Source: an uncultured Muribaculaceae bacterium
Lineage (GTDB): Bacteria; Bacteroidota; Bacteroidia; Bacteroidales; Muribaculaceae
Assembly: GCA_910583775.1 (NCBI GenBank)
Contig: CAJTYD010000015.1
Location: forward strand, 1-42,617
DNA length: 42,617 nucleotides
Reading direction: 5' to 3'
The notes beneath the pieces are model-generated. The model had not been told where the DNA came from. It was given only the letters and a program-made list of their open reading frames with translations, and searched no databases. Below are positions 34,587-42,549 of the stretch, in pieces (the stretch's first letter is position 1; every line of letters begins with the position of its first letter). The translations under genes were made by a program, and so were the position numbers.

Positions 34587-35963
34587 ATGAAAGGAATTAA
34601 ATCAGGTTACGGCACCTCGACTTTACCTTTGTGGGCCGTGTTCAACCTTTATGTGATTTTTATCTGTACCTCTATCCCGGGTCTTGCCATCTCGCCGATA
34701 ATGGGCGATCTGACCCGTATATTCCCCGGCACAACTTCCTTCGAGTCGCAGCTTCTTGAGATCGGCCCGAACATCGCGGCTATCCCGTTTGTGTTCCTGG
34801 GAGGATGGATAGGCACGAAGTTCAACAACAACAAGCTGACAACCTGGACCTGCCTTCTCTACGGCATCTGCGGCGTGCTCTTCTTCTTTGTGCCGAATAT
34901 GGTGAGTCTGATCATCCTCAGCTTCCTTATCGGTATTTTCGCCGGTATACTGAGTCCGCTGTCGACAGCATTTATCGCCGATATGTTCTCCGGCAAGCAG
35001 CGCACCGCACAATACGGCTACACTTCAGCCACTCTTAATCTGGTGCTGATGGGCTGTGTGATCGCCACCGGTTATCTTGCGAAGATCAGCTGGCGTCTGC
35101 CGTTCCTGATCTATCTGCTCCCCATCATACCTCTTTTCTTTGCTAAAGGATTCAAGAAATATATCACCGATCCGACGCAGATAAGAAAATCCGATGCCGC
35201 GGCGCTGAATGCCAAGAAAGTGCATTATAAATTCAGCAAGGAGGTGAATATGGGGATGCTTGTCCGTTATTGTATTTACTATTTCGTCATCACTTTCGTG
35301 ATTGCGGCGATCAGTCTTTACATCCCGTTCCGTTATACCAATTCCGGAATCGCAGGCGATCTGACCTCGATTCTTTTCTTCGGAATCATGGCTTCCGGTT
35401 ATACCCTGAACTGGGCTCTGAAAGTGCTTAAGAAAGGAGTCGCCATCTGGTCTATCCTTGCGATCGCCATCGGATTCGTTCTTATCTCGATAACCAGCAA
35501 TGTCTTCATAGTAGGCGTCGGAATTCTGATCGCTACCTATTTCTATGGTGTTGCACAGCCTTATTACTACGACCGGCTGTCGCTCGCTTCAAGCCGTATA
35601 GCATTGACACTGACTCTGGCCTGGTTCGCCTCGATGGATTCTATCGGAAACGTGCTCGCGGCTCCGGTAATCGACGGAATAGCCAAACTGTTCCATACCT
35701 CTACCTCCGCTCATCCGGACGTTGCTTTCAAGATCTGCGCTATCCTCAGCATCGCCGGCCTGGTAGTGGTGATAATCCGTAAGATAGTCGTCAAGGCCCA
35801 CAATGCCATCGACGATAAGGGCGTGACTGTTACAACCGCTGCTTCTCAGGCTCCAATCCCGGTGGGGGTGGATTCCGCCCCTGCGGCTTCCGCGGCGCCG
35901 AAGGCAAACGGAAACCCCGCTCATACATCTTCTTCCCAGAATCAGACTCCCTCATCCAAATGA
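34587..35963 (+). CDS. MFS transporter of the PLB-like operon
   Basis: A 458-residue inner-membrane major facilitator, about 12 helices. The start is ATG 34587 (MKGIKSGYGTSTLPLWAVFN), aligned with the divergent paralogue; an upstream frame-start at 34557 adds 10 residues not shared. It carries the same PGLAISPIMG segment as the protein encoded at 31502. The C-terminal ~40 residues are Ala/Pro/Ser/Asn-rich and probably disordered. It lies 56 bp after the porin gene and 89 bp before the first PLB-like gene, so it is likely the inner-membrane step of the same pathway. Confidence 0.85.
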   Translation: MKGIKSGYGTSTLPLWAVFNLYVIFICTSIPGLAISPIMGDLTRIFPGTTSFESQLLEIGPNIAAIPFVFLGGWIGTKFNNNKLTTWTCLLYGICGVLFFFVPNMVSLIILSFLIGIFAGILSPLSTAFIADMFSGKQRTAQYGYTSATLNLVLMGCVIATGYLAKISWRLPFLIYLLPIIPLFFAKGFKKYITDPTQIRKSDAAALNAKKVHYKFSKEVNMGMLVRYCIYYFVITFVIAAISLYIPFRYTNSGIAGDLTSILFFGIMASGYTLNWALKVLKKGVAIWSILAIAIGFVLISITSNVFIVGVGILIATYFYGVAQPYYYDRLSLASSRIALTLTLAWFASMDSIGNVLAAPVIDGIAKLFHTSTSAHPDVAFKICAILSIAGLVVVIIRKIVVKAHNAIDDKGVTVTTAASQAPIPVGVDSAPAASAAPKANGNPAHTSSSQNQTPSSK

Positions 35964-36052
35964 TTGATTCGGGTATGGGAAAAGGATTTTAAATGCAAGA
36001 TATTATCGTAATCTGCCCGGTTCAGGGCGTATTATTAAAACTGTTTTTTGAC

Positions 36053-37726
36053 ATGTATAAGCCAAACTTTAAAAACACAAAGCCGACTGAGTTCGTGCTT
36101 AACGAATACACGCGTGGCTTCGCCCAGTGTATCGACAACAACTGGAACTATGCCATCTATGCCCAGGATCCTTCCGTGAGCATTTTCCAGAATGAATACA
36201 ATGCCGGATATGTCCAGGGAAAGATCCAGACCGGTTTCACAATAAAGGCAACCCGCAACAACACCTGGAAATGGTATGTGCTGGACGAGGGTCCGGGCGC
36301 CGACTCAACCCAGATCCCTCCCGGCGGAGTGGAGCTTGCGCAGAAGGCGTTGGTCGATAATTACAATTTCCTTACCGACTGGGTTGAAAAGAATGAAAGT
36401 GACACTAAGGCCCGCAATATCATGAGGCTGATGTTCCGTATGCTCGGTATCTATGAAGGCGCCGCCGACAAGACTCCACGGAAAAACGTCACTCCCGAAT
36501 GTCTTAAGCTATCCAATATGGATCCTTCGGATTCCGAGATGCATACAGGCGACGAGCCTCTGACATTCATCGATGTCTATTTCATCAACGGACAGATGGA
36601 TATATGGGATGCCATCGGCAAACCTCTTGGAGTGGCAATGAACAAGATGGCCAAGGATGACGCCGAACACACTCTTCCCGACGATAAGGAGGCTGAAAAA
36701 GTCGAAAGTCAGGAAGACCTGCGGATAAAACCGGGCAGATGCTCCGGATTCGTAAAATATCTCGACAACGGCGAGATGCTCTGGACCCATACAAGCTGGT
36801 GCTGCTTCATGGCTCAGTCTTGCGCCGTCACTTATGTGATAGGGGAGGATTTCCTGACTCAGAATTCATTCTGTCCCGGGCAGTTCGGGTCAAATACCGA
36901 TTTTGGCTTCAACGGCCACGGCATCGGTTTCAACGAGACGACAGAGACCTATTTCTATACCGAGCCCAAGACTCTCGGAATATGGCTCACATGGCGCGCG
37001 GCGGCTGCCGAGATGTTTGCCAAATCGATCGATGATTTCTACGATTACCTTTCGCTCGACAATACGGGCACTTATCTGAGCGCCTATATGGTTGTTGACG
37101 CCTACAGGGGAGAGTTCGGAATGGTCGACATGAGCTATCACCGTTTCGCCCTCTTCAAATGTGACGGAGAGAAGGTCTCTGTAAAGGATTCGACCGGCTA
37201 TGAGCCCAATTTCCTCGATTATGACCACCACATGGTTGATCCCAGACATATACTCGGCTGCAACGACCCGAGCTACAAGCGGATCTGGAGGGAGCTCGAA
37301 ACCATCGACGGTGCCCCCAAACGCCGTTATCAGCTTTACCGCAACATGCCGAATGTAAGGACAATGGACGACGCGAAGGCTCTGGTGACCTACAATGAGA
37401 GCCTCGAGCCGATCTCGATTGCCGGAAGATGGGACAAGAATTACGGAACATCCGAGTTCATCCGCTATCAGCCTCACGGATCGATCGACGCCAAGGCTTT
37501 CGGTACGGAGGAGATCAAGGCCGTGCTCTCGAACCTTTCAATGAAACCTTCGATCAACGGTGAGAAGACCTCTTTCTGGATGAAATTCGGAAGCCCCTAC
37601 ATCGACGGCACTCCTTTCATCTGGAGCGACTCGATCTGGGCCTCTTTCAAGGATCCCGAGGAAGTTGACTGCATTCCGGATGCGATCGACGGCCAGTGGA
37701 ACCGTGTCAGGATGTTTATGGAATGA
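36053..37726 (+). CDS. Phospholipase-B-like Ntn-hydrolase, paralogue 1
   Basis: A 557-residue protein whose motif order matches the phospholipase-B-like (PLBD/LAMA, Ntn-hydrolase) family: NEYNAGYVQGKI (48-58), the nucleophile region RCSGFVKYL with Cys230, HTSW (246-249), PGQFGSNTDF (275-284), IGFNETT (291-297), and GSIDAKAF near 476-483. In the animal enzymes self-cleavage before the Cys gives about 28 and 40 kDa chains; cleavage here would give similar pieces. The start at 36053 aligns with paralogue 2. An upstream frame-start at 35993 adds 20 hydrophobic residues that the paralogue lacks. No signal peptide is seen, so a cytoplasmic enzyme is inferred. The assignment is from motifs only; the substrate (lipid, N-acyl amide or peptide) is unknown. 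Confidence 0.7.
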   Translation: MYKPNFKNTKPTEFVLNEYTRGFAQCIDNNWNYAIYAQDPSVSIFQNEYNAGYVQGKIQTGFTIKATRNNTWKWYVLDEGPGADSTQIPPGGVELAQKALVDNYNFLTDWVEKNESDTKARNIMRLMFRMLGIYEGAADKTPRKNVTPECLKLSNMDPSDSEMHTGDEPLTFIDVYFINGQMDIWDAIGKPLGVAMNKMAKDDAEHTLPDDKEAEKVESQEDLRIKPGRCSGFVKYLDNGEMLWTHTSWCCFMAQSCAVTYVIGEDFLTQNSFCPGQFGSNTDFGFNGHGIGFNETTETYFYTEPKTLGIWLTWRAAAAEMFAKSIDDFYDYLSLDNTGTYLSAYMVVDAYRGEFGMVDMSYHRFALFKCDGEKVSVKDSTGYEPNFLDYDHHMVDPRHILGCNDPSYKRIWRELETIDGAPKRRYQLYRNMPNVRTMDDAKALVTYNESLEPISIAGRWDKNYGTSEFIRYQPHGSIDAKAFGTEEIKAVLSNLSMKPSINGEKTSFWMKFGSPYIDGTPFIWSDSIWASFKDPEEVDCIPDAIDGQWNRVRMFME

Positions 37727-37784
37727 CATACTGTCTATGAAACATACTGTTTAAGAACTATATAATGTTTAAAATCCTAATAAA

Positions 37785-39437
37785 ATGGCTAAATATACAC
37801 CAAATTTCAAAAATACGGAGCCGACGCAGTTCGTTCTCGATGAGTATACATGCGGCTTCGCGCAGTGTGTCGACAACAACTGGAACTATGCCATCTATGC
37901 CCAGAATCCCGACGTGAGCATCTTCCAGAATGAATATAACGCCGGATATGTGCAGGGCAAGGTGCAGACCGGCGATGTCATCAAGGCCACACGTAATAAC
38001 TCATGGAAGAATTTCCTTATCGGATCTACGCCTCAGGAGAACCTGAATGTCGATGTGAGACCGGAATATCTCACGGCCTCTGCCTCTGCAATTATAGAAA
38101 ACTATAACTATCTGATCGACTGGGTGAGCCAGCGTAAGAACGACGTGAAAGTCGAGAAGATAATCCGTCTGATGTTCCGTCAGCTCGGAATCTACGAAGG
38201 AGCTGTCGGCGCCATTCCGCGCAAGGACGTGCAGTTTAGCGACCTGGCGCTTTCATCTTTCCCCGCCGGGCAGAGCGTGCTCGGTATTGACGATCAGCCT
38301 CTGACATTCCTCGACGTGATATTCATCAACTCGCAGTATGACCTCTTTGACTGCATCGGCGACAAGATCGGTCTGGTGATGGGATACGGAACCGCGAAGA
38401 AGGGCAAAGGGGCCGGAACTGCCAACGAGGGCAGAGAGAAGCCTGACCATTGCACGGCCTTTACCAAAATGATGCCTGATAAGAATGTGTTCTGGACCCA
38501 TAATTCCTGGTGCTGCTTCTGGGCTCAGTCATGCGCCGTGACATATTGCATCGGTGATGATTTCGTAACGCAGAACGCCAATTGCCAGGGGCAGTTCGGG
38601 TCGAACACGGACTTCGGCTTCAACGGCAACGGAATCGGTTTCAACGAGACGACGCATGTGGATCTGTATGACGAGCCGAAGATTCTCGGAGTATGGCTCA
38701 CTTACCGTTCGGCGGCTGCCGAGCAGTTCTCTCGCACTATAGATGAATTCTACGAGTATTGCTCTCTTGACAATACCGGCACATATCTTAACGGATATCA
38801 TCTTGTCGACGCCAAGACCGGTGAAATCGGCCTCGTGGAGATGAGCTATAACCGTTTCGTGCTTTTCAAATGCGACGGCAAACAGGTTACAATGCTCGAT
38901 TCTACGGGCTATAAGCCTAATTTCCTCGATTATGACCACCACCTTATTACCCCGACACATATCTTCGGCGTGAACCAGCCGATCTACTGGTATGTCGGTT
39001 ATGAACTGGAGAGCATGAACCTGCGCCCCATGCGTCGGAACCAGCTCTGGGACGGTATCGGCGGTGTGAAGGACATCGAAAGCGCCAAGGCGCTTATCAC
39101 CTATACCGAGGACCGCGAACCTCTTTCGATCTATGGAAGATGGGATCTGGGATACGGCACGACCGAGATGCACCGCACACGTCCCGACGGCTCGATCGAC
39201 GCCAAGGCTTTCTCTACCGACCTTATAAAGGAGGTTCTTTCAAATCTTTCGCGCAAGCCTTCGATCAACGGCTCAAAGACCTCGTTCTGGATGAAGTTCG
39301 GAACGGCTCATGTGCGCCATCTGCCGTTCATCTGGAGCAAGTCGCAGTTCGCTGCATTCAAGCAGCCTGAGAGCGTGGATTTTGTTCCGGACGCTCTCGA
39401 CGGCAGATGGAACCGAGTGAAGATGTTTATGGAATAA
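37785..39437 (+). CDS. Phospholipase-B-like Ntn-hydrolase, paralogue 2
   Basis: A 550-residue tandem paralogue of the preceding gene, similar along its whole length (about half identical by eye). It keeps Cys223 in DHCTAFTKMM, HNSW (239-242), GQFGSNTDFGFN (269-280), GIGFNETT (283-290) and GSIDAKAF. The segment just before the nucleophile differs strongly between the two: a Gly/Lys-rich linker here (about 202-219) and an acidic one in paralogue 1. There is no signal peptide. The intergenic gap is 58 bp with no terminator, so both are in one message. A strong terminator follows. Its role is as uncertain as that of paralogue 1. Confidence 0.7.
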   Translation: MAKYTPNFKNTEPTQFVLDEYTCGFAQCVDNNWNYAIYAQNPDVSIFQNEYNAGYVQGKVQTGDVIKATRNNSWKNFLIGSTPQENLNVDVRPEYLTASASAIIENYNYLIDWVSQRKNDVKVEKIIRLMFRQLGIYEGAVGAIPRKDVQFSDLALSSFPAGQSVLGIDDQPLTFLDVIFINSQYDLFDCIGDKIGLVMGYGTAKKGKGAGTANEGREKPDHCTAFTKMMPDKNVFWTHNSWCCFWAQSCAVTYCIGDDFVTQNANCQGQFGSNTDFGFNGNGIGFNETTHVDLYDEPKILGVWLTYRSAAAEQFSRTIDEFYEYCSLDNTGTYLNGYHLVDAKTGEIGLVEMSYNRFVLFKCDGKQVTMLDSTGYKPNFLDYDHHLITPTHIFGVNQPIYWYVGYELESMNLRPMRRNQLWDGIGGVKDIESAKALITYTEDREPLSIYGRWDLGYGTTEMHRTRPDGSIDAKAFSTDLIKEVLSNLSRKPSINGSKTSFWMKFGTAHVRHLPFIWSKSQFAAFKQPESVDFVPDALDGRWNRVKMFME

Positions 39438-39480
39438 AAATTTTCCGGGTTTACCGGATATAATGGACAAGTGTAGTAAT

Positions 39481-39525
39481 TTGCCCGCATGCCGTAGGGA
39501 ACGTTTAACCTCGGCATGCGGGCAA
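39481..39525 (+). terminator. Terminator of the PLB-like operon
   Basis: TTGCCCGCATGCCG (39481-39494) pairs perfectly over 14 bp with CGGCATGCGGGCAA (39512-39525), followed by TTTATTAAG. It begins 44 bp past the stop of the second hydrolase gene. Confidence 0.85.
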
Positions 39526-39530
39526 TTTAT

Positions 39531-39728
39531 TAAGAGTGTGTTTACTTTTAACACGAATTTAAAGTTTGAGTGTATTTGCAAATTCTATTGGCCCACATAA
39601 ATGATCTTTTTGGTGATTTTATCCAAGTCTCATCAGTCGCATAGCCCGCTATGCTCCTTCTTCAACTTAATAAAATCCCTTAAAAATATCATTTATGTGA
39701 ACCAATGTTAAAAGTGAACACACTCTTA
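39531..39728. repeat. Structured inverted-repeat element, copy C
   Basis: A 198 bp element with outer arms matching at 22 of 23 positions (39531-39553 and 39706-39728, TAAGAGTGTGTTTACTTT outward). Nested stems are CACATAAATGAT (39594-39605) with ATCATTTATGTG (39688-39699), and GATTTTAT (39615-39622) with ATAAAATC (39670-39677). The apical hairpin is GCATAG-cccg-CTATGC (39639-39654). Core blocks ATCTTTTTGGTGATTT, CAGTCG and CTCCTT align with copies A and B, but the apical stem is a different sequence that still pairs. Confidence 0.85.
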
Positions 39729-39746
39729 GAAAATTCGTAGCGGCAG

Positions 39747-41849
39747 TTATTTGAGAATACCGGATGAGGAGGCATCGGTGGCTCTGAGTTCGTCGCCTTG
39801 TTTCACTTTCTTGCCGTAGCCGAACGTGTAGGTGACTGAAAGCCCGAAGTTGGCATGGCTGTAAGTGTCGATATACTGGCGCACGTAGTCGTAGTAGCGG
39901 CTGCGGGTGGTCATCTTGTTGGCGCGGTAATTCCAGCGGAAAAAATTCTGGGCCGAGAGACGGATGTTTACATTTCCGTTCGACCAGGAAGCGATTAAGT
40001 AATAATTGTCTTTGCTATTGACCCATCCGCCTACCATGCTGCCGTCGCTCCAGGCGCTCGGCGAGGAATAGGAGGCCACGAAGCTGAAATCCTTCAGATA
40101 ATAGAATGCGGAGATACGGTAGTTGATGAACGACCTGTTCATATCGTAGGGCTTGCCGTTGCGGGCCAGGCTCTGCCCTACGGATCCCTGGACCGCCAGG
40201 ACGCTTTTTTTGATCCACCAGGTAGCCGAGACTCCGTAATTCGCTATTGCATAGTGTCCCATCGGCTGTTTGATTGTGCGCAGGATGCCGTTGGCATCGG
40301 CCTCATAGTCGTAGACATAACGGTTGCCGACAATCCAGCTCGATCCGTAGACGGTAGTGAAGAAGCGGTTGCTCGGAACGAACGAATAGCTTGCCGAGAG
40401 GGAGTTGCTGCGCATCGGCACGAGGTTGGGGTTTCCGGTGTATCGCATCAGAGGGGAGGCTATTATCACATTTTCGCTCTTGAAGTTTGGTGAAGGTGCC
40501 CATACGGAGTAGCTGTAGCTTGCCCGGATGCGGTGTTTGTCAGTGGGGGAGAAGGAGAGGGAGATTTCTGCCGACGGCGAGTTGGTGTGGTTTTTCTCTC
40601 CGTTCATCTTCAGATAAGACCAGGTCCACCCGAATCCTATCTGGCCGTAGAATTTCCCTTTCGAGAGAGAATAGTTTATGCCGGCATCGAATGTCGACGA
40701 CATATTCCTTTCAAGCGAAACGGCGCTTCCGGTATATTGCGTGCGGGAATGGGTGTAGTTTTCCTGCACGTAGGCTGTGAAGGAGCCCCAGTTCTCAAAA
40801 TTATGCGAATATTTCAGGCTGGCGTCAACGACGTTGGTGTTGTCGTAGGCTCCGTTGGCTATCGGCGAGAGGCCGGTCTCGGTGTAGACCGAGTTCTGAC
40901 TTGTGTGGGAATATGTGTAGTTGGGAGTGAACAGGATCTGGTTTCCTTTCGGGAGGTAGAGGTAATAGTTCCCGTTAAACCGAAGGAATTTTGAATGGTT
41001 GGAGTTTGTAAGGGTATATTCCGAAGAGGGGAAATCCTGGGGAGTGTATATCACCTTTCCGTTCTGGTCGAGATGCGGCTGCGGGGTGAGGCCGGCCAGG
41101 AACAGACTCGCGGCGTATACCTTGTCGGAAGAGTATGCGGCGCGAAATGACGCCATATACTGCTGTGTGCGGTTTTTCGAGCCGGCTACCTCCGAATATC
41201 GGTCGAAGACTTTGAGCGATCCGTCGGCCTGGGGGAGGCGGAATGTCTCGAGATCCTGGTTGCCGGTATGGTTGTTGCTTGAATAGGAGCCGAATCCCAT
41301 TATGTCGTATGTCATCTTCTTGTATTGCAGCCTGGCGTTGGCCTGAAGAGAACCTCTGTTTGAGACAAAGCCTTCGTCGCCGGAGAGCTTCACATAGCCG
41401 CCATATTCATATTTGACCATAATGAAGTTAACCACATGCGGGTTTCCCTGCAGCCGCGGGTCGGATGGATAGTCGAAGTATTCAACTTTCTTTACGTCTG
41501 CCATCCGCATGGCCTTGAGGTCGCTGTCGGATGCCGGAACGTAGTCGATGAAGATCGCCACTGGCTTGCGGTCGTGAGTCTCCACTTTATTCTGGAAGAC
41601 ATCTACCTGGATGGTTGATATCGACAGACGGTTGAGAAGGTCGATGGCATTCTGCGACGCTCTTTTCTGACGCGATGTCGGAACGTATGCCATAGATTCG
41701 GCATTCAGCTGCACCTGCTTCCCTTCAACGACCACTTCATTGAGGTCACGGCTTTTCACCGTGTCTTGCTTTTCGGTCTGGCCATAGGCGGGGAAAAGGC
41801 CTGCGGCAGCAAGCAAAATGGATGAAATGATTGATAATCTTGAGTTCAT
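39747..41849 (-). CDS. Orphan TonB-dependent-receptor-like outer-membrane protein
   Basis: A 700-residue outer-membrane beta-barrel with a signal peptide (1-23, PAYGQ). The N-terminal ~165 residues look like a plug domain (RDLNEVVVEGKQVQLNA, then a small alpha/beta region). The rest alternates in barrel fashion with many aromatic residues. There is no carboxypeptidase-regulatory-like N-terminal extension and no SusD-like lipoprotein beside it, so it is not a standard SusC. It resembles the OMP_b-brl_3 group found in Bacteroidetes. The ligand is unknown. It is convergent with the PLB-like operon and separated from it by copy C. Confidence 0.78.
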   Translation of the reverse strand: MNSRLSIISSILLAAAGLFPAYGQTEKQDTVKSRDLNEVVVEGKQVQLNAESMAYVPTSRQKRASQNAIDLLNRLSISTIQVDVFQNKVETHDRKPVAIFIDYVPASDSDLKAMRMADVKKVEYFDYPSDPRLQGNPHVVNFIMVKYEYGGYVKLSGDEGFVSNRGSLQANARLQYKKMTYDIMGFGSYSSNNHTGNQDLETFRLPQADGSLKVFDRYSEVAGSKNRTQQYMASFRAAYSSDKVYAASLFLAGLTPQPHLDQNGKVIYTPQDFPSSEYTLTNSNHSKFLRFNGNYYLYLPKGNQILFTPNYTYSHTSQNSVYTETGLSPIANGAYDNTNVVDASLKYSHNFENWGSFTAYVQENYTHSRTQYTGSAVSLERNMSSTFDAGINYSLSKGKFYGQIGFGWTWSYLKMNGEKNHTNSPSAEISLSFSPTDKHRIRASYSYSVWAPSPNFKSENVIIASPLMRYTGNPNLVPMRSNSLSASYSFVPSNRFFTTVYGSSWIVGNRYVYDYEADANGILRTIKQPMGHYAIANYGVSATWWIKKSVLAVQGSVGQSLARNGKPYDMNRSFINYRISAFYYLKDFSFVASYSSPSAWSDGSMVGGWVNSKDNYYLIASWSNGNVNIRLSAQNFFRWNYRANKMTTRSRYYDYVRQYIDTYSHANFGLSVTYTFGYGKKVKQGDELRATDASSSGILK

Positions 41850-41901
41850 ATAAAATCATCTATAATTTATGGCATTCTGAAGGACAGCGACATTCCCGGT
41901 C

Positions 41902-41949
41902 TAAGAAACTGTTTTAAATTCATTTGAAAATAAATTTAAACAGTTTCTA
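41902..41949. repeat. Arms-only copy D of the inverted-repeat family
   Basis: A 48 bp hairpin: AAGAAACTGTTTTAAATT (41903-41920) against AATTTAAACAGTTTCT (41933-41948). The arms match those of copy A, but the internal core is missing. It lies upstream of the orphan receptor gene. Confidence 0.75.
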
Positions 41950-42030
41950 AAATCCTTGTATAACTCATAAACCGATTATCGTTATTCTTGTGACAACAAT
42001 GGTGAAAATTTGTTTAATTTTATAAAAAAA

Positions 42031-42060
42031 CAGGCACCGGGCTAAAAGACCCGATGCCTG
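42031..42060 (-). terminator. Terminator of the PepSY-like lipoprotein gene
   Basis: CAGGCACCGGG (42031-42041) pairs with CCCGATGCCTG (42050-42060), with one mismatch. On the minus strand it runs into seven T residues. Confidence 0.88.
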
Positions 42061-42105
42061 CAGCAGTTCTATGTCTTTCCGGCGGTATCCCGCCTGAAGG
42101 GAATG

Positions 42106-42549
42106 TCAATCCATGTCGTAGTTGATGAAATTGCCTTGTTCGTTGAATAGAAGGTCGATTCCGTTTACAAGCTCGACTTCGTAGCCTCTTCTGTCTTTGG
42201 AAATCTCATTGATGCCGATTCCTGTGAAATTCGTACTGACGTATATGTCGATCGGAGCAGGGTAGAATCCTGTGGGAACAACCTTGCCCATGGGAGCGTC
42301 CACATCCGTCCATTCTCCGGATTTGTTGAAATCGATTTTGGTGCCGTCGGAGAGGATGATTTCATATTCATTTCTGTCTTTCTCGACGGTAACGACACGG
42401 GCAGTCGGGAAATAAGTCGAGATGAATGATTTTGAAACGGCGGGCAATTCGTTCTCGCTGATCATCTTGTCATCATCGCCACATGCCGTTACAGCCATTC
42501 CCATCACTGCAATGAGGAAAAGTGGAAGAAAGTAAAAAAGTTTTTTCAT
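42106..42549 (-). CDS. PepSY-like (DUF2874-type) lipoprotein
   Basis: A 147-residue lipoprotein: signal MKKLFYFLPLFLIAVMGMAV with lipobox VTAC and lipidated Cys23. The mature part holds two similar repeats, each ending in a strand pair: residues about 36-80 (FISTYFPTARVVTVEKDRNEYEI) and about 91-145 (IDIYVSTNFTGIGINEISKD). This is the putative beta-lactamase-inhibitor-like PepSY_like fold common in Bacteroidales envelopes, whose role is not known. The gene is monocistronic with its own terminator, and its upstream region runs to the window end. Confidence 0.8.
   Translation of the reverse strand: MKKLFYFLPLFLIAVMGMAVTACGDDDKMISENELPAVSKSFISTYFPTARVVTVEKDRNEYEIILSDGTKIDFNKSGEWTDVDAPMGKVVPTGFYPAPIDIYVSTNFTGIGINEISKDRRGYEVELVNGIDLLFNEQGNFINYDMD

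Noticed and set aside
35993..36052. Upstream start for PLB-like paralogue 1, giving a hydrophobic N-terminus that could mimic a signal peptide
   Set aside because: Paralogue 2 begins at the equivalent of the ATG at 36053 and has no such extension, so the extra 20 residues are probably untranslated.
36053..39437. Reading the tandem hydrolases as choloylglycine (bile salt) hydrolases or C69 dipeptidases
   Set aside because: Those families usually expose the Cys at residue 2 or after a short leader. Here the Cys is at 223-230 and the HTSW, PG-GS-DF, NETT and GSIDAKAF order fits the PLB-like family better.
31502..39728. A mobile element or genomic island carrying the PLB-like locus
   Set aside because: No integrase, tRNA end, direct repeats or obvious change in base composition was seen; hairpin copy C alone is not evidence of transfer.
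41902..41949. Arms-only hairpin as the terminator of the gene at 42106
   Set aside because: A much better terminator with a T-run lies at 42031-42060, nearer the gene end.
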